A stretch of 64,000 bases of DNA from Neurospora tetrasperma FGSC 2508 (lineage: Eukaryota > Ascomycota > Sordariomycetes > Sordariales > Sordariaceae). The DNA lies in contig NW_009799100.1 of assembly GCF_000213175.1 (NCBI RefSeq), positions 3,181,433-3,245,432 of the forward strand, written 5' to 3'. Each line of letters opens with the position of its first letter. The first letter of the stretch is position 1. Positions 12,384 to 25,696 of this stretch are shown piece by piece. The position numbers and the translations under genes are program-made. The notes under the pieces are model-generated. The model was not told the origin of the DNA. It did not search any database and saw only the letters and a list, made by a program, of their open reading frames with translations.

Positions 12384-13742
12384 GTAGAGCCTACCCTTTT
12401 CTGAAAAGATTAGGGATGTTGATGATGTAGCTGGCTTTGAAGCGGAGTGCTGAATAGCTATAACAGAATGTTAGCGAGATCAACGAGTGGCAGCTGAGGT
12501 GATTCTCATTTTTTTTTTTTGCAGGATCCAAATTGGACTTACCGAGAGATGTCTCTGAAATGTAGATAGTGGTAAGAGAGGCTAAGCTGAGCGTACTGTG
12601 ACCTCCCCACCCCTTGGACACAGGTACTGAGTAGGGCGTCCGCAATGATAAGTGATGGAGTAGATGCTAGTGCTAGATGCCTTGGAGTGGGTGGGAACAG
12701 ACGGGTAGAACGAAGACCATAAACGGGAATGAAGGTTGAGGTGCCGGAAGAAGAAGTGAGATGTAGAGAATTGGGGAGGAAGGGAGGTTTATATAGACTG
12801 GCAGGAGAGCGAGGTCGGAGGAGTTGGTAAGCGACGTATCTTGCTGCGGAGGAAGTCTCGCAGATGTTTGCCTACAAGGACTATACCCGGCCTTTGCAAA
12901 GCGCCATTTTCATCTGGAATATCCGATTGATGATTTCCTGGGAGGAGGTCTCGACGATCTCAACCGCGGATACGGGGAAACAGGATGAAAGGCGTATCGG
13001 TCTCGTCTGGCAGACGTGGAGTTGCTTCTCGAGGCAGCCCCATCGAGTTAGGGAGGTGTTGCAAATCTTTATGGTAGACGGCCGCTCAGGAGGGGTTTTT
13101 TTTTGACAGGAGAGTTGGTAGTTGCTTGGAATACTGAATTTTGTGGACTGAACTCAAGGTGATGATAATATCCCTGACGAAAAAGAAAGTGAACGTGAGC
13201 GGTGGGAAAACGCCGCGGCCTGAATGATTGGCTTTGTTGGAGAAAGGAAAAAGGGCTTTCCAGGCCATGTCTAACTACCGTACCTACCTCTAGCTACTAA
13301 GCTCTACTAAGTTGACAAGATAGTAGTGTGTTCGGGTGCTCTTTCCGACCATAACATCCTTCAGTTTCCACAGCACACATTGCACCTTCCCTGTGTCAAT
13401 TCTCGGTGACGTTCAAGGCGCCGTGATGTCTTTCTGCCGACAAAGAAGGAAATGGCGATCCGGGTAGATAAAATCTTCTCCGGCAATCACTAAAAGTACA
13501 TCCTGGCACTCCATTTTCCTGCCTCTGGACGAAGAGATGAAAAAGAAATGGACCCGGAACTTCAGATGAGATATCGCAACCGAAAGCCGCCAAACGCTTG
13601 TGTAGATTTGCAACTCATATGGGAGCAATGACTGGGGGCGTGAGTCCAATCTGAGAATCCCCTGAAGATAAACACACTCACTCCCAGAACGCCTTACACA
13701 ACTCAGAACAATATGACCGCAATCTCACCATCACCATCACCA
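12384..13742. other. Intergenic region: SNF2 promoter/leader and ankyrin-gene 3' flank
   Basis: A probable 5'-leader intron of the helicase gene lies at 12458-12542 on the minus strand (GTAAGT donor, GCTAAC branch, TATAG acceptor). The rest shows no convincing coding sequence; frames of 60-80 codons on both strands lack features. Confidence 0.5.
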
Positions 13743-16700
13743 TCAGTCCAACTCTCCAGTAATATACCCCATCTGCCTTCTGCCCCCTCCTGGCGGTCCC
13801 GCCCCATTCAAGCTCCTCGCCAACCTCTCCTGCGTCTCCACCAACTTCTTATGCTCTCCCAACCTCTTCACCATCCGCGCATCGCTCAACGCCTCGATCC
13901 TCTCCATCTCCCTGCGTTCGTGCACCCTAACATCACTCAGCTGCTTCGCCGCTTGCAGCCTCTGCTGCTCCCACTGCGCCGTCTGTTCCCGCTTCCTCTC
14001 TTCCATCTCCAGCTCCGCCTCGCTCACCAGCCTAGCCCTCGATAATCCCGCTTCGAGAAGCTGGCGCTCATGCTTCATGCTCACTTCGCGTTCAGCTTTA
14101 CGACGGTGCAGTTCCGCCGCGAAGGCTTCTTCTTCGACCGTCTGCCGGCTGCGCACGGCTTCCATCTCCTCGTCCCGCTGCCGGCGGATGCGACTATCTT
14201 CTAGCTCGGCGCGCGCGAGGAAGATTTTGTTTTGCATGGTCGCGATCTCCTTTGTGCGCGCAATGGCAATGTGGTGTTCCTCTGTCTCCTTTTCGATACG
14301 CTCGGCGCGGGCGCGACGTTCACGTTCGGCGCGAAGGAGCTCGCGAGGCAGGTTGACGGCGCCGTCGGGCTGTGGCCCGTCGTTGGCGTAGTAGACGTCC
14401 CGGCAGCGGTAGGATCTAAGGAGGTTGAGGAGGGCGGAACGGTCGGTGCTGTTGGGCGGGAGGACGCGGAGGAGGTATTGGGTGGGAGAGTAGGTGTACA
14501 CGCCGTCGGTCCATTGGTGGTCGGGGGCGTTGATGGTTTTCCAGACACCGGCTTTGAGGAGAGCGCGGGTGATGGGGAGTGGGTCGGTGGAGTGCAGGGC
14601 GAGGAGGAGCACGGATTTTCCGTCGGCTTGGATGGAGAGGTCACTGCCTCGCTTGATCAGTTCGGCCATGACTTTTTCCATATCCTTTTCTTGAGTTGAT
14701 GATAGGGGGCCGGTTTCGGCTGCGTTGAGGCATAGTTCTCCCAGGGCGGAACGGCCGCCATGAACGATACTAGGGAAGTCTGGATCGTGGCCGAACTCGA
14801 TCAGCACTTTGACTGCTTCGAGATTGAGCTTCCTAGCGGCGTTATGCAGAGAACCATCGTTGAGAGATGGCTCGGCAGCCAAGAGACTCGCCATCATGGC
14901 TGTGCCTAGTTCGCCTCCAATCGCAGTAGCTAATGCCATCGGGGTGTTATTCTCAGCATCAGCAACATCCACATCTGCACCAGCGAGAAGGAGTGCCTTG
15001 ACCAGATCTGGCCGTCTGTGTTGGATGGCAAGCATGAGCGGAGTCTGTTTAGACACTCGTGTCTCAAAATTGACCTTTGCCCCTTTGTCAATGAGAAGCT
15101 GGATGATACTGCTGCTGATGCGCTTTTGAGGCTGACTCAATGCCCAGAAAAGCAGATTGACCTGTTCTTCTTCGCTGCTATCCATGACTCTCATGGTCGT
15201 GAGCTGGTCATGATAATAGCCTGCATTCAGAAGCGTTTCCAGCAGTTTCTCTGACCGAGGATATTTGTTGAGCGCACGAAGTAAAATAGGCGGGGAGGAC
15301 GGTGTCATGACGTCTAGCCCTTCTCCCTCAAAGTCATAGCAGATGAATAGTTCGACCAGTGACAGAATCTCTTCCTCTTGGAGGTCTGCGTCAAATATGT
15401 GGGGAAACGCCATGGAAACCGAGTGAGCATCTGGATTCTGCTGCAGAATCAGCTGTATAAGCTCCGAATCCGCCTTCTTGGCTGCTTTCTGCAGCACGAG
15501 CCCATCCTGACAAGTGACGCTCGCCCCATGTTGTAGCAAAAGTGTTGAAAACCGTCGAGCCAGTGCTTCATGCTCAGTCCCGTATGCGTCAACAGCAACA
15601 TTCAAAGCCGGGAACAAAGGCTCACCACCCTCTGCGCCCTTCTCCAGCAACATCTCTGCAATCAGGAGACCTTGTTCAGTCATCCAATCCTCAGCTGCCT
15701 CTGGAGTAAAGGAATGTTCGAAAGTCCACGAGACATCCTTTCCGGGAACATCAAACGTCAGCAAAGCCTCCAGCACATCAACCCGGTACGACCGAGTCGC
15801 ATCCATCAACGTCTCGCACCCATTCACCAAAGGTGAAGCACCATGTGAGAGCAGGAGCCGAATCAAGCGAACATCGCTCTCCTCCTTTACAGCCCTATGC
15901 AGCGCGGTATGCACATCCTCCGATGGCTCCAGTCCTGCAGCAAACAGCCACTCAATCACTTGATACCTTGCGTCCTGGCTCAATTTCCGGCTGGCTTTCA
16001 ATGCTTTAAGCAAGGTCTGTTGCGATGGTCCCTTTTGCCCATCACTTGCTGCTTTTTCCACACCCAACATCAACTTTAGACTTTTCAGCGCTGTCCTCTT
16101 GGTCGCCTTCCAAATAGCTTCGCCAGAGTTGTAATCCGGATCCGCCCCATAAGAAAGCAGCAAGCGCACCAGAGCCTCGCCGTCATCGCCAAGAATCCCC
16201 GCGGCAATAAGCTGTTTGTCCACGACCTCGCCGTTGACTCCTCTTTCCAGCAGGAGTCGGAAGATCTCCGTACGATCCTTGACATCCGTGACACTAACAC
16301 TCGCTGCTTCAAACCCCTTTACTAAAATCAGTTTCTTGACCTGAGCCGTGGGGTGCAACAGTGCGCTCAAGACGGAGATGGCAGCGCTCTTGCAAGCTTC
16401 TACTATCGCTTGACCTTCCTGGTGCTCGAGGCTGGCTCCGTGGCCCATCAAGAGATTGACAAGTATGAGGTTTCCATCGGACGCCGCGGTGACGAGTGCG
16501 TCGGAGATTTCAGAACCGGACACCCCCCTCTTGAGCAGTGATGCGCAAATTTCAGGATTCTTGAGCTTGACGGCTTGTGCAAAGGTGGTATTAAGCACCG
16601 CTGCGGGGTATTTTCGTGAAGACTTTGCCAAAATCAATTCCACTGCTTGAGCATCCTGCTTCTCCACCGCGAGACCGAGGGCTTTGCCATCTGTTGAGTC

Positions 16701-19344
16701 GGCGTAGGCTGATAGAAGTTCGATCAGTTGGTAGTCAGACAGATGAGCATGTAGAGCGTAGCTCAGCGCCCTATTAACTTCTATACTCGGAGTGCCGGCT
16801 TCGACAAGCTTCCGGGTGAAATCTTGACGGTTACTGGAATCCGGTATGTTCACCGAATGCCGAAGTGCCGCAGCTAGGGTGTCTGGTGCTGGCTTAACAC
16901 TCAGCATTAGGTCCGTCAACTGTGTGCTACATGCCTTTACGGCGTAACAGAATGCGGCGGCGTTGTGGGAATTGATGTCTGCACCGGCTGAGAGAAGAGT
17001 TCCAACGACATCATAGTTGCGACTTTCCAATGACATCTGAAGAATAGTCTGAACCTCGTGGTATAAAAGAACATCTAGGTGATCCTTCTGTGGGATATGG
17101 CATAGGAGAAGAAGAGACATTTTGGCAGCTTTTGCAGCTGTCGTTGGCACTTTTGAAAGATCGTTGAGGCCGCGATTCACTGTTTCAGGTGTCGGCTTTC
17201 CGTACTGGACAACAAGCTCGAGGATGGCGGGATCGGGATCGCAAACAGCTTTGAAGGGTTAGAAACGCATTATCTATAAGAACAGAAACGTATAGGTCAA
17301 GCATACCGAGAGTGACAGGCTCGCCGTCTTTGAAGTTGGCATCCACATTACCATGCTTCAGCAGAAGAGAAAATAGCTGTACATCCAGGGGTTGGGCAGC
17401 TAGTAATTGTGACAGCACCGCGGATACTTCGTTCCTTTCTCGACCAGCGCCTGCCTGAAGCAATAACTCCACGATCGTATACCGGACTTCTTGATGTTTA
17501 ATCAACATGGCTTTAGCCATAGCCGCAACAGACGTTTGAGGTGAGAGTGGCCTCTTGAGCATTTTGCGCAAGAGTGGTACATCCCCAACAGCAATGGAAG
17601 CCAAGACTCCAAATTTATTGTCGGAGTACGTGCCTTCAGTGTATCGCAAAAGAAGGGAAATGAACCTGTCGTCTCGTCTGGGATGTTGTTCTTCGATTGC
17701 CCCTGTCAACGCAGCGGATAGACAGGGCCCAGAAAGCCCAGCAGCCAGAAAAGCCTCGGTAATGAGGTAACGTTCATTAGGAGCCAACTTCTTGACCTGC
17801 GGAAACACTTGCTCCAGCGTTGACGGGGACGGCTTTCCTGTCAGAAGCTTCTTCACCATGTCTATGTTCTCCATCATGACTGCGTTGTTTAGAGCCATTC
17901 CATTCAAGTGGTCTACCGAGGCCACTTCATGTCGGGCGTGCTTCATCTTTGGCGAGCCTTTTCGGAGCTTCCCTTCTGGAACAGGGTTTTCGGCAAAATA
18001 CGGTGTAAGCAGCAAATTTACCGACTGATCATCTCCAGCCCTCACCGCAGCAATGAGCGCGTCGCCCAACGCAGTGCCCCCGGCACCTTTCCGAAGCAGG
18101 ATGTTGAGAAAGGCATATCGGTTTTCCGGGCTGACTGTCGTCGGAATCACTCCAACACACCGAGACGCGAGGCTGGGACTCAGACGCGTTCGATCATTTA
18201 ATAGTAGCTGAAGAAGGTTGCAGTTTCCTTTCGTAATGATATCACATAGTACCTTGGCATCTTGGTACTCAACTGAAGCTCCGTTTTGGACCAAAAGATG
18301 AATCATGTCGACATTTTCAGCCTGGCACGCTTGCTGCAAGGCGACGGCCGCCATATCGCCAGGGGCACCAGCGCACAAAAGCGCCTCTATCAAGAACAGC
18401 TTCTCATTGGGGCCAATGGATTGACTGAGAAGCTGTTTGAAGCTCTCCATCAGACCGGCCCCTCCAGGTGTAGGTGGCTGTCTCCCCGTCAAGATGGCGA
18501 GTGCAATGTCAACTCTGCTCTGCTCAATCGCTGTCCTGAGAGCTTCGGCCGTGTCAAAGTCGGCATCCGCGACTGACCTGCTCAGTCTCCAGACCGTCTC
18601 AAGACATCCCTTTCGTGAGGCATCGATGAGGCATAAGGAGAGTAACTGTGACGAGAAGCCGCCCGGTGACTGAAGAATAAGTCCTATAACATCCGGATGG
18701 CCACCAGAAATGCATAGTTGTCGAAATTCGATTTGGGCATTCTGCGACTGGGCAGGATTTGCGCCGCGTTGCAGTAGCAGGCCCAGTATTATGAGGTCTT
18801 TGGATCGTATTGCGTCGGGTAATGCCATGTCGAGCGCGATATAGTCTGCATAATGGACCAAGACGGCAACCATGTCCGTTTGACGGTTCTGGATCGCCTT
18901 CTGCAATATCTCACTCCGCTCTTGGGACTTCAAGCTCCTTCTTCTAGACAGGATGGAGTCTGACCTGCTGCCTTTTAGAGCTTTGATGTTCGGATCCCCC
19001 CCAAGCTCGAACAGTTTTCGGATGAGAACATTTGCGACAGCGGGCGAACCCCCAGAGGCGACATGGTTGTCGAGGGCGTCGAAGATTTCTTTGGCTTCCC
19101 ATGGCTTCTTGGTAGACGAAAAGGCTCGTTTTAGGGTACTTTGTGAGCTTTCAGGGTTCTCAGCTTGTCGTCGGTATCTGAGGAGTTCTTCCGCTTGCAA
19201 ATCATCTTGTGGGCTCGGGGTAGGTAGTCTGGTCGGAGGGAGTGGCGGGATAGGCGGTAGCTCGGTAACACCAACGGCGACAGCGAGTTCCAGGAGTCGG
19301 GCCCGCCGACTATCCTGTGAACGTTGAGGCGACACAGCTGCCAT
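13743..19344 (-). CDS. Giant ankyrin-repeat protein with C-terminal coiled coil
   Basis: Two exons (19344-17307 and 17248-13743, 58-nt intron with a CTAAC branch) give about 1,847 residues from the ATG at 19344. After a Pro-rich N-terminus (PPIPPLPPTRLPTPSP), some 1,500 residues are ankyrin-like helices with recurring LLLxxGAxP and ALxxAVxxxD patterns. Several show a longer period of roughly 65-70 residues, with motifs such as NERYLITEAFLAAGLSG. The more canonical ankyrin repeats lie near the end (QTPLMLAIQHRRPDLVKALLLAGADVDVADAENNTPMALA). The last 200 residues are a highly charged Arg/Glu coiled coil. No signal peptide, membrane segment or enzyme domain is visible, so a scaffold or protein-binding role is inferred. 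The open frame continues upstream of the ATG (RHGAEILLPWFSRIQL) to about 19425, so an additional 5' exon may exist. Confidence 0.85.
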
Positions 19345-22300
19345 TTCGACCTTGTCGTTGTCGAGCTTCACAAGCTGGATACGGCTAAACCACGGGAGCA
19401 AGATTTCGGCCCCGTGCCGCTGTAATTGCGTGAGTTTGGTTCAACGTCCCATATCATTCGAAGAAATAGAATTCGGCCTATACGTGAGCTTCCAATATGC
19501 GGCTGATTGGACAAAGGTGCTCTCCGTTATGAGGAAGCAGGCTGTCGAGGAGAATCTAGCTGGTCACCGATGAAAGCGATGGTATGATAATTCGGCTGGG
19601 CCGTAGAAAGGGTTCAAGTTGAACAAAGGGAACGCGAGTTTAAGCCTCGTCCCGCCTCTTTGGCAAACAGTCGATATCCAAAACCGTGTATTATGTGGTG
19701 ACGTGGTGGCGGGGCAGTGTTGGTCACTCAGATGCCTGCCCGCTTAGGTACTAACAGCCAGTAACGTAGAATTGCAGAAGACCGGTATGAGATCATTGTG
19801 AGAAAGGAAAACGATCATGGAAAGTTGACACCAACTTCCACTTGGATATTCAAGTTGGGCAGGATCACTCCATTGCGCATTCTGAAACACTATGATGATA
19901 ATACACCAAAGCTGCGCCGAAGCTCTCACTGTGGATCCATAGCTCTAAGCCCAGGCAGCTGGATTTTGGCGAGGAGCGTTCAGCTGAATGAATGGAAAGC
20001 CACCTCCAAAGATAGCACCCGTGGGATCGATATCCCTAGGTACCCAGCCGTGCGAATCTCCGAGGTACCCCAACAGGTAGAGGCGATTTCGACCAGTCTT
20101 TCCCCCCCTCTCGTGGCGGACGCGCGCTTGGGGAGTGACAAGAGTCGACGATCAACAAAACGCTTGCGAGGCCCTTTGTGGAACAGCCTCAAATCTGGGC
20201 ATGGCCGCGGAGCTCTGTCCACTCAGGCCACTGCTTCCTCAACATTGCTTTTTCCTTTGGCACCGGAGTACGAGGTACTGCCCCTGTCTATCAATAACCT
20301 CCATGTCGCCGCTCGTTCCAGACTCCAGAGAGTTTGTCATCCTCCAGTCATTGACGAGTGCACTGGTGCTGCAGCCAAAGCGCAAGCACTCGATGCGCGG
20401 TTGATATGGCATGTTGGATGAATGGATGGATGAATGGATAGGAATCCTCCACAAACAGACACGAGCTGACTGCATTGATGAGATGTGAAATGTGCGATTG
20501 CGAGAAGACGTGGCGTTTGAGTTTTGGACGATGGATGATGGGATGAAGACCAACGGAATGCCATCCTGCTATTGCATGTGGAAGTTGAGTCGGCCCCGGC
20601 AGGCCATCTCGTCTTCTACCAATCAAGCCGCCAATCAAGCATGTTCCAAGTCACTGTCTTCAACGTCTTACTCAATCTTCAACGAACTGTGCCTGAGCTG
20701 AAGAAATGGCGCCGGAGGAAACGAGCGGAATCGGAAACAACAAGGCGGACTCTGCAGATCGCGACGCCACGAGGGAATTGTTATAGCGTACGGGAAGACC
20801 TCATCCGCGTAACCGAGGCTAACAGGAGGTTTCACTCAAACCAAGAGCCATACAAAATACGGTCATTGTTCGTTCCATTTTGTGGTTGGCAGGCAGCATC
20901 TTCTGTAAAACCGATGCAGATTATTAGTGCCCATGACCCACCAATTGGTTTAGACAGGTCTTGGCGAGATAGTACATGTTAGTCTTAGTCCCCAGTCAAA
21001 GAGATGCCAAACGTCATCGGGCTTTGACGTCTCGAGTATCGATACATGTTTGCTTCGCCACGAGGGGCCTGATATTACGATGAGTATCCCGAGCGCCGGA
21101 TGGTTTTATGTTCTTCTGATCTCATGCTTTTCCTCCCGTTTTAAGCTCCTACACAGAAGGTTTCACCTGATGAACATCTCCAACAGCAACAGCAACAGCA
21201 ACAGCAGATCAAGCTGACCAACAAGACTAGTTGTTGAATTGCCCGTACCTGGCATGGCTGAATGAGCAGACTTCGTTGCCGGTCCATCTCGATCATCAAC
21301 TCAAATCCTGAGGTCCGCCGCTGCTTGGCCGCAAAGGATGACTGATCGTTGGTTGAATGAAGACGGCTGTAAATGGACGACCGGGATTGACATTTCAATC
21401 CGGAGCCGCGGATCCCCTCCCCTTCAGCTGCTCCACTCCGAGATCCCGATACCGAATAATAGCGCCACCCGGACGGAAGGGAACCGAGTAAGACACACCG
21501 CGACTCTTCATATTGCTGCCGAATGCTATGACTTCGGTTCCGCGATAATTATCAATAAGCTCTCGATACTCCGTGTCACACCGTCATGATTATAGGATGA
21601 ATATCTCACCTCAAAATGCTTTCTGATCACCGATCGATGAAAAGATTTATTGGAAGGTTGTATACTCGGTCCAAAGCCGAACAACACCTGATCAAGGTAC
21701 CACTCGGCTGCTTCACGGTTAATAGTGTGTTTGATTACATCATCGGCCCGTCTTATCTTCTATCTGTGAGTTTCGAAATGCCGTTCGGATTTAGATGGAC
21801 GCTCAGTAGTATACGGACGGGAGAGCACAATCATTGACAAAGGTTCGGGGATAAACGGGAATCGTTTTCCCATATCTTGTTTGTATGTACAGGTTGTAGG
21901 TGCTTTTTCGCATCACGACCAAATCAACGGATTGACGTGATAGACTTTGTTCTCCGTTCTCACCCGGCCAGTCAGTGTGCAAACGCAGTCAGTCCCCTTA
22001 CCGCAGTCCGCACTCCGCAGTTCTAGCTCGTCGTGGGGCCAACCAGTTCGGGCCAGCAAGGTTCGAAACACATCAAACACGACGATGATGACCGCAGGCA
22101 CCGGTTCACGTCACGCTACCGATATCATCTCCACCATCAACACCATCGCGGTCCACCGCAGTCGTAGTCGGCTCCTTGAGCTTCCCCTTTTAAACTTGGT
22201 GACCCCCTCGAGTTCATCCCGTCGTCGTTTTGCTACTACTTCTGCTGCTTTAACGAACTGTTCCTGTCTTTGTCGGCCTTCACCACTAACATCGCCAATT

Positions 22301-22435
22301 CCCGCTTCCCCGCACCAACACCACCATCGCAACATCCACCCCACGCCGTTCGTCTGCCCGGGCACCAAAAACATTTCTACCACCAGCGTAAATCATAAGA
22401 AGTCCCGAGCCAAAAACCTATATTTATATTCCACA
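19345..22435. other. Long intergenic region between ankyrin gene and quinone oxidoreductase
   Basis: About 3 kb without a convincing gene. Both flanking genes point away from it, so it contains both promoters. The left 100 bases may hold an extra 5' exon of the ankyrin gene. It includes a (CAACAG)n tract at about 21180. An in-frame Arg/Ser-rich N-terminal extension of the oxidoreductase begins at an ATG at 22085. Confidence 0.5.
21180..21207. repeat. (CAACAG)n short tandem repeat
   Basis: About four units of CAACAG in a non-coding region upstream of the quinone oxidoreductase gene. Confidence 0.8.
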
Positions 22436-23539
22436 ATGGCTGCCGAAATTCCAAAGACCATGTCCGGCGTCGTCATCGAAAAGCCCGGTGGCGTCGACGT
22501 CCTCAAGTACAAGACCGACCTGCCCGTGCCCGAGATCAAGGAGGGTGAACTGCTCGTCAAGAACGAGTACATTGGCGTCAACTTTATTGACACGTAAGCT
22601 TTCTCTCACCCTCCCCCTTTCTTTCTTACCTTTTATATAAATTTCCCAAGATAAACTCTGTCTAACCTTCCCCTCCCCGCCCATAGCTACTTCCGAACAG
22701 GCCTCTACCCCTCCTCCTCGGGCTACCCCTTAATCACAGGCAAAGAAGCCTCCGGCACCGTAGTCTCCTCCAAACACCCCCGCTTCTCCCCCGGCGACCG
22801 CGTCGCCTACCTCGGCGATGCTGCCTACGCGGAATACACCTCCGTGTCCGCCTCTCGCTGCATCGGTCCCCTTCCTGAAAGGATCTCCTCCGAGACCGCC
22901 GCCGCCGCCCTGCTCCAGGGTCTCACAGCCCTCACCTTGGTTCGCGAAGCCGCGGGCATCGAGCAAAAGCTGGGAATCAGCGAAGGGCCCTGGACGCTGG
23001 TGCACGCGGCCGCGGGCGGCACGGGCTCGTTGCTGGTGCAGATCTTGAGCGTCATGGGCGCCAAAGTGATTGCTACGGCCGGAGGACAGGAGAAGTGCGA
23101 GCAGGCGCATCACCATGGCGCGCAGTGGACGATAGATAACAAGAGCAAGGATGTGGTGGAGAGGGTCAAGGAGATCACGAATGGACGCGGGGTGGATGTG
23201 ATTTTTGATGGAGTCGGTAAGGCTACGTTTGATGCGGATTTGGATATGGTGGCCAGGAAGGGCACGGTGATTAGCTTTGGGAACGCGTCGGGCAAGGTGG
23301 AGCCGCTGGATATTCTGAGGTTGGGGGCCAAGAATATCAAGGTGATGAGGCCGGTTCTGTTTGGATATATCGTCACCCCGGAGGAATGGGAGAGGTGGAC
23401 GACGGAGTTGTTTGAGCTGATCAAGACGGAGAAGGTCAAGATCAAGGTCCATGAGGTCTATCCCCTTCAGGAGGTGGCGCGTGCGCACACCGATCTGGAG
23501 GGCAGGAAGACTACGGGCAAGCTGTTGTTGAAGCTTTAA
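22436..23539 (+). CDS. NADPH:quinone oxidoreductase, zeta-crystallin type (MDR family)
   Basis: A zinc-free medium-chain dehydrogenase/reductase that reduces quinones with NADPH, the fungal counterpart of yeast Zta1. Exons 22436-22593 and 22687-23539 give 336 residues, typical for the family. Seen: the N-terminal GroES-like fold with NYIGVNFID-type motif (EYIGVNFIDT|YFRTGLYP), GDRVAYLG, and the Rossmann nucleotide-binding loop VHAAAGGTGSLLVQ near residue 158. Then VIATAGGQEK, GRGVDVIFDGVG and the C-terminal KTTGKLLLKL follow. Zinc-ligand cysteines of alcohol dehydrogenases are absent. I chose the ATG at 22436 because it gives the family-standard N-terminus. The frame is also open upstream to ATG 22085, which would add a 117-residue basic leader. 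It is convergent with the epimerase gene. Confidence 0.93.
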
Positions 23540-23875
23540 GGAGAAACGATCATAGCCATTCAATATTCTTCCACCCACAGCCATGACTTAGATATGACGA
23601 TATAATAGCAAAACACGGAAGGCAACGCGGCATGTAGTATTCATGCAGACTTTCACCTCGGTATTCTTCTATGAGATGCTATCTATGAGGTTGATTACGT
23701 TCAATCGGAGGGGGTGTCATGAACTTGAGCAATACGTAGCAACGTAGCGGAAGAAATCATAACAAAGTCGTAACAGAAAAAAAGGGGGGAATAAAGCAAA
23801 GGGGGAATTGTTAAAACAGTGTGATGCGACCCAGAAGCCCCAAAACGATAGAAGCCAGAATGTAATAAGTGTGAA

Positions 23876-23906
<31 letters not shown>

Positions 23907-23956
23907 CGAAGAAGAAAAGGGTGGTCGTAAAGCAGTGAAGAGCCCGAGAGCCCCTT
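23540..23956. other. Convergent 3' spacer with long A-run
   Basis: Tail-to-tail spacer between the oxidoreductase and the epimerase. It holds both 3' UTRs and a homopolymer A-run of about 27 at 23880-23906, which on the minus strand is a T-run just downstream of the epimerase stop codon. Confidence 0.6.
23880..23906. repeat. Poly(A) homopolymer tract
   Basis: About 27 consecutive A on the plus strand, about 50 bases beyond the epimerase stop codon. Length is likely variable or imprecise in the assembly. Confidence 0.85.
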
Positions 23957-25589
<1,633 letters not shown>

Positions 25590-25664
25590 TTTGAATGCTC
25601 GATAACGCGATAGCTTTGTTTCCTTTTTTTTTTTTTTTCCACTTCTCTTCCAAAACTGAAGTGA

Positions 25665-25666
<2 letters not shown>

Positions 25667-25693
<27 letters not shown>
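25667..25693. repeat. (CTG)9 microsatellite in epimerase promoter/leader
   Basis: Nine CTG units on the plus strand, i.e. (CAG)9 in the sense of the epimerase gene, about 80-105 nt upstream of its ATG. A T-run of about 16 lies between the repeat and the ATG. Confidence 0.9.
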
Positions 25694-25696
<3 letters not shown>

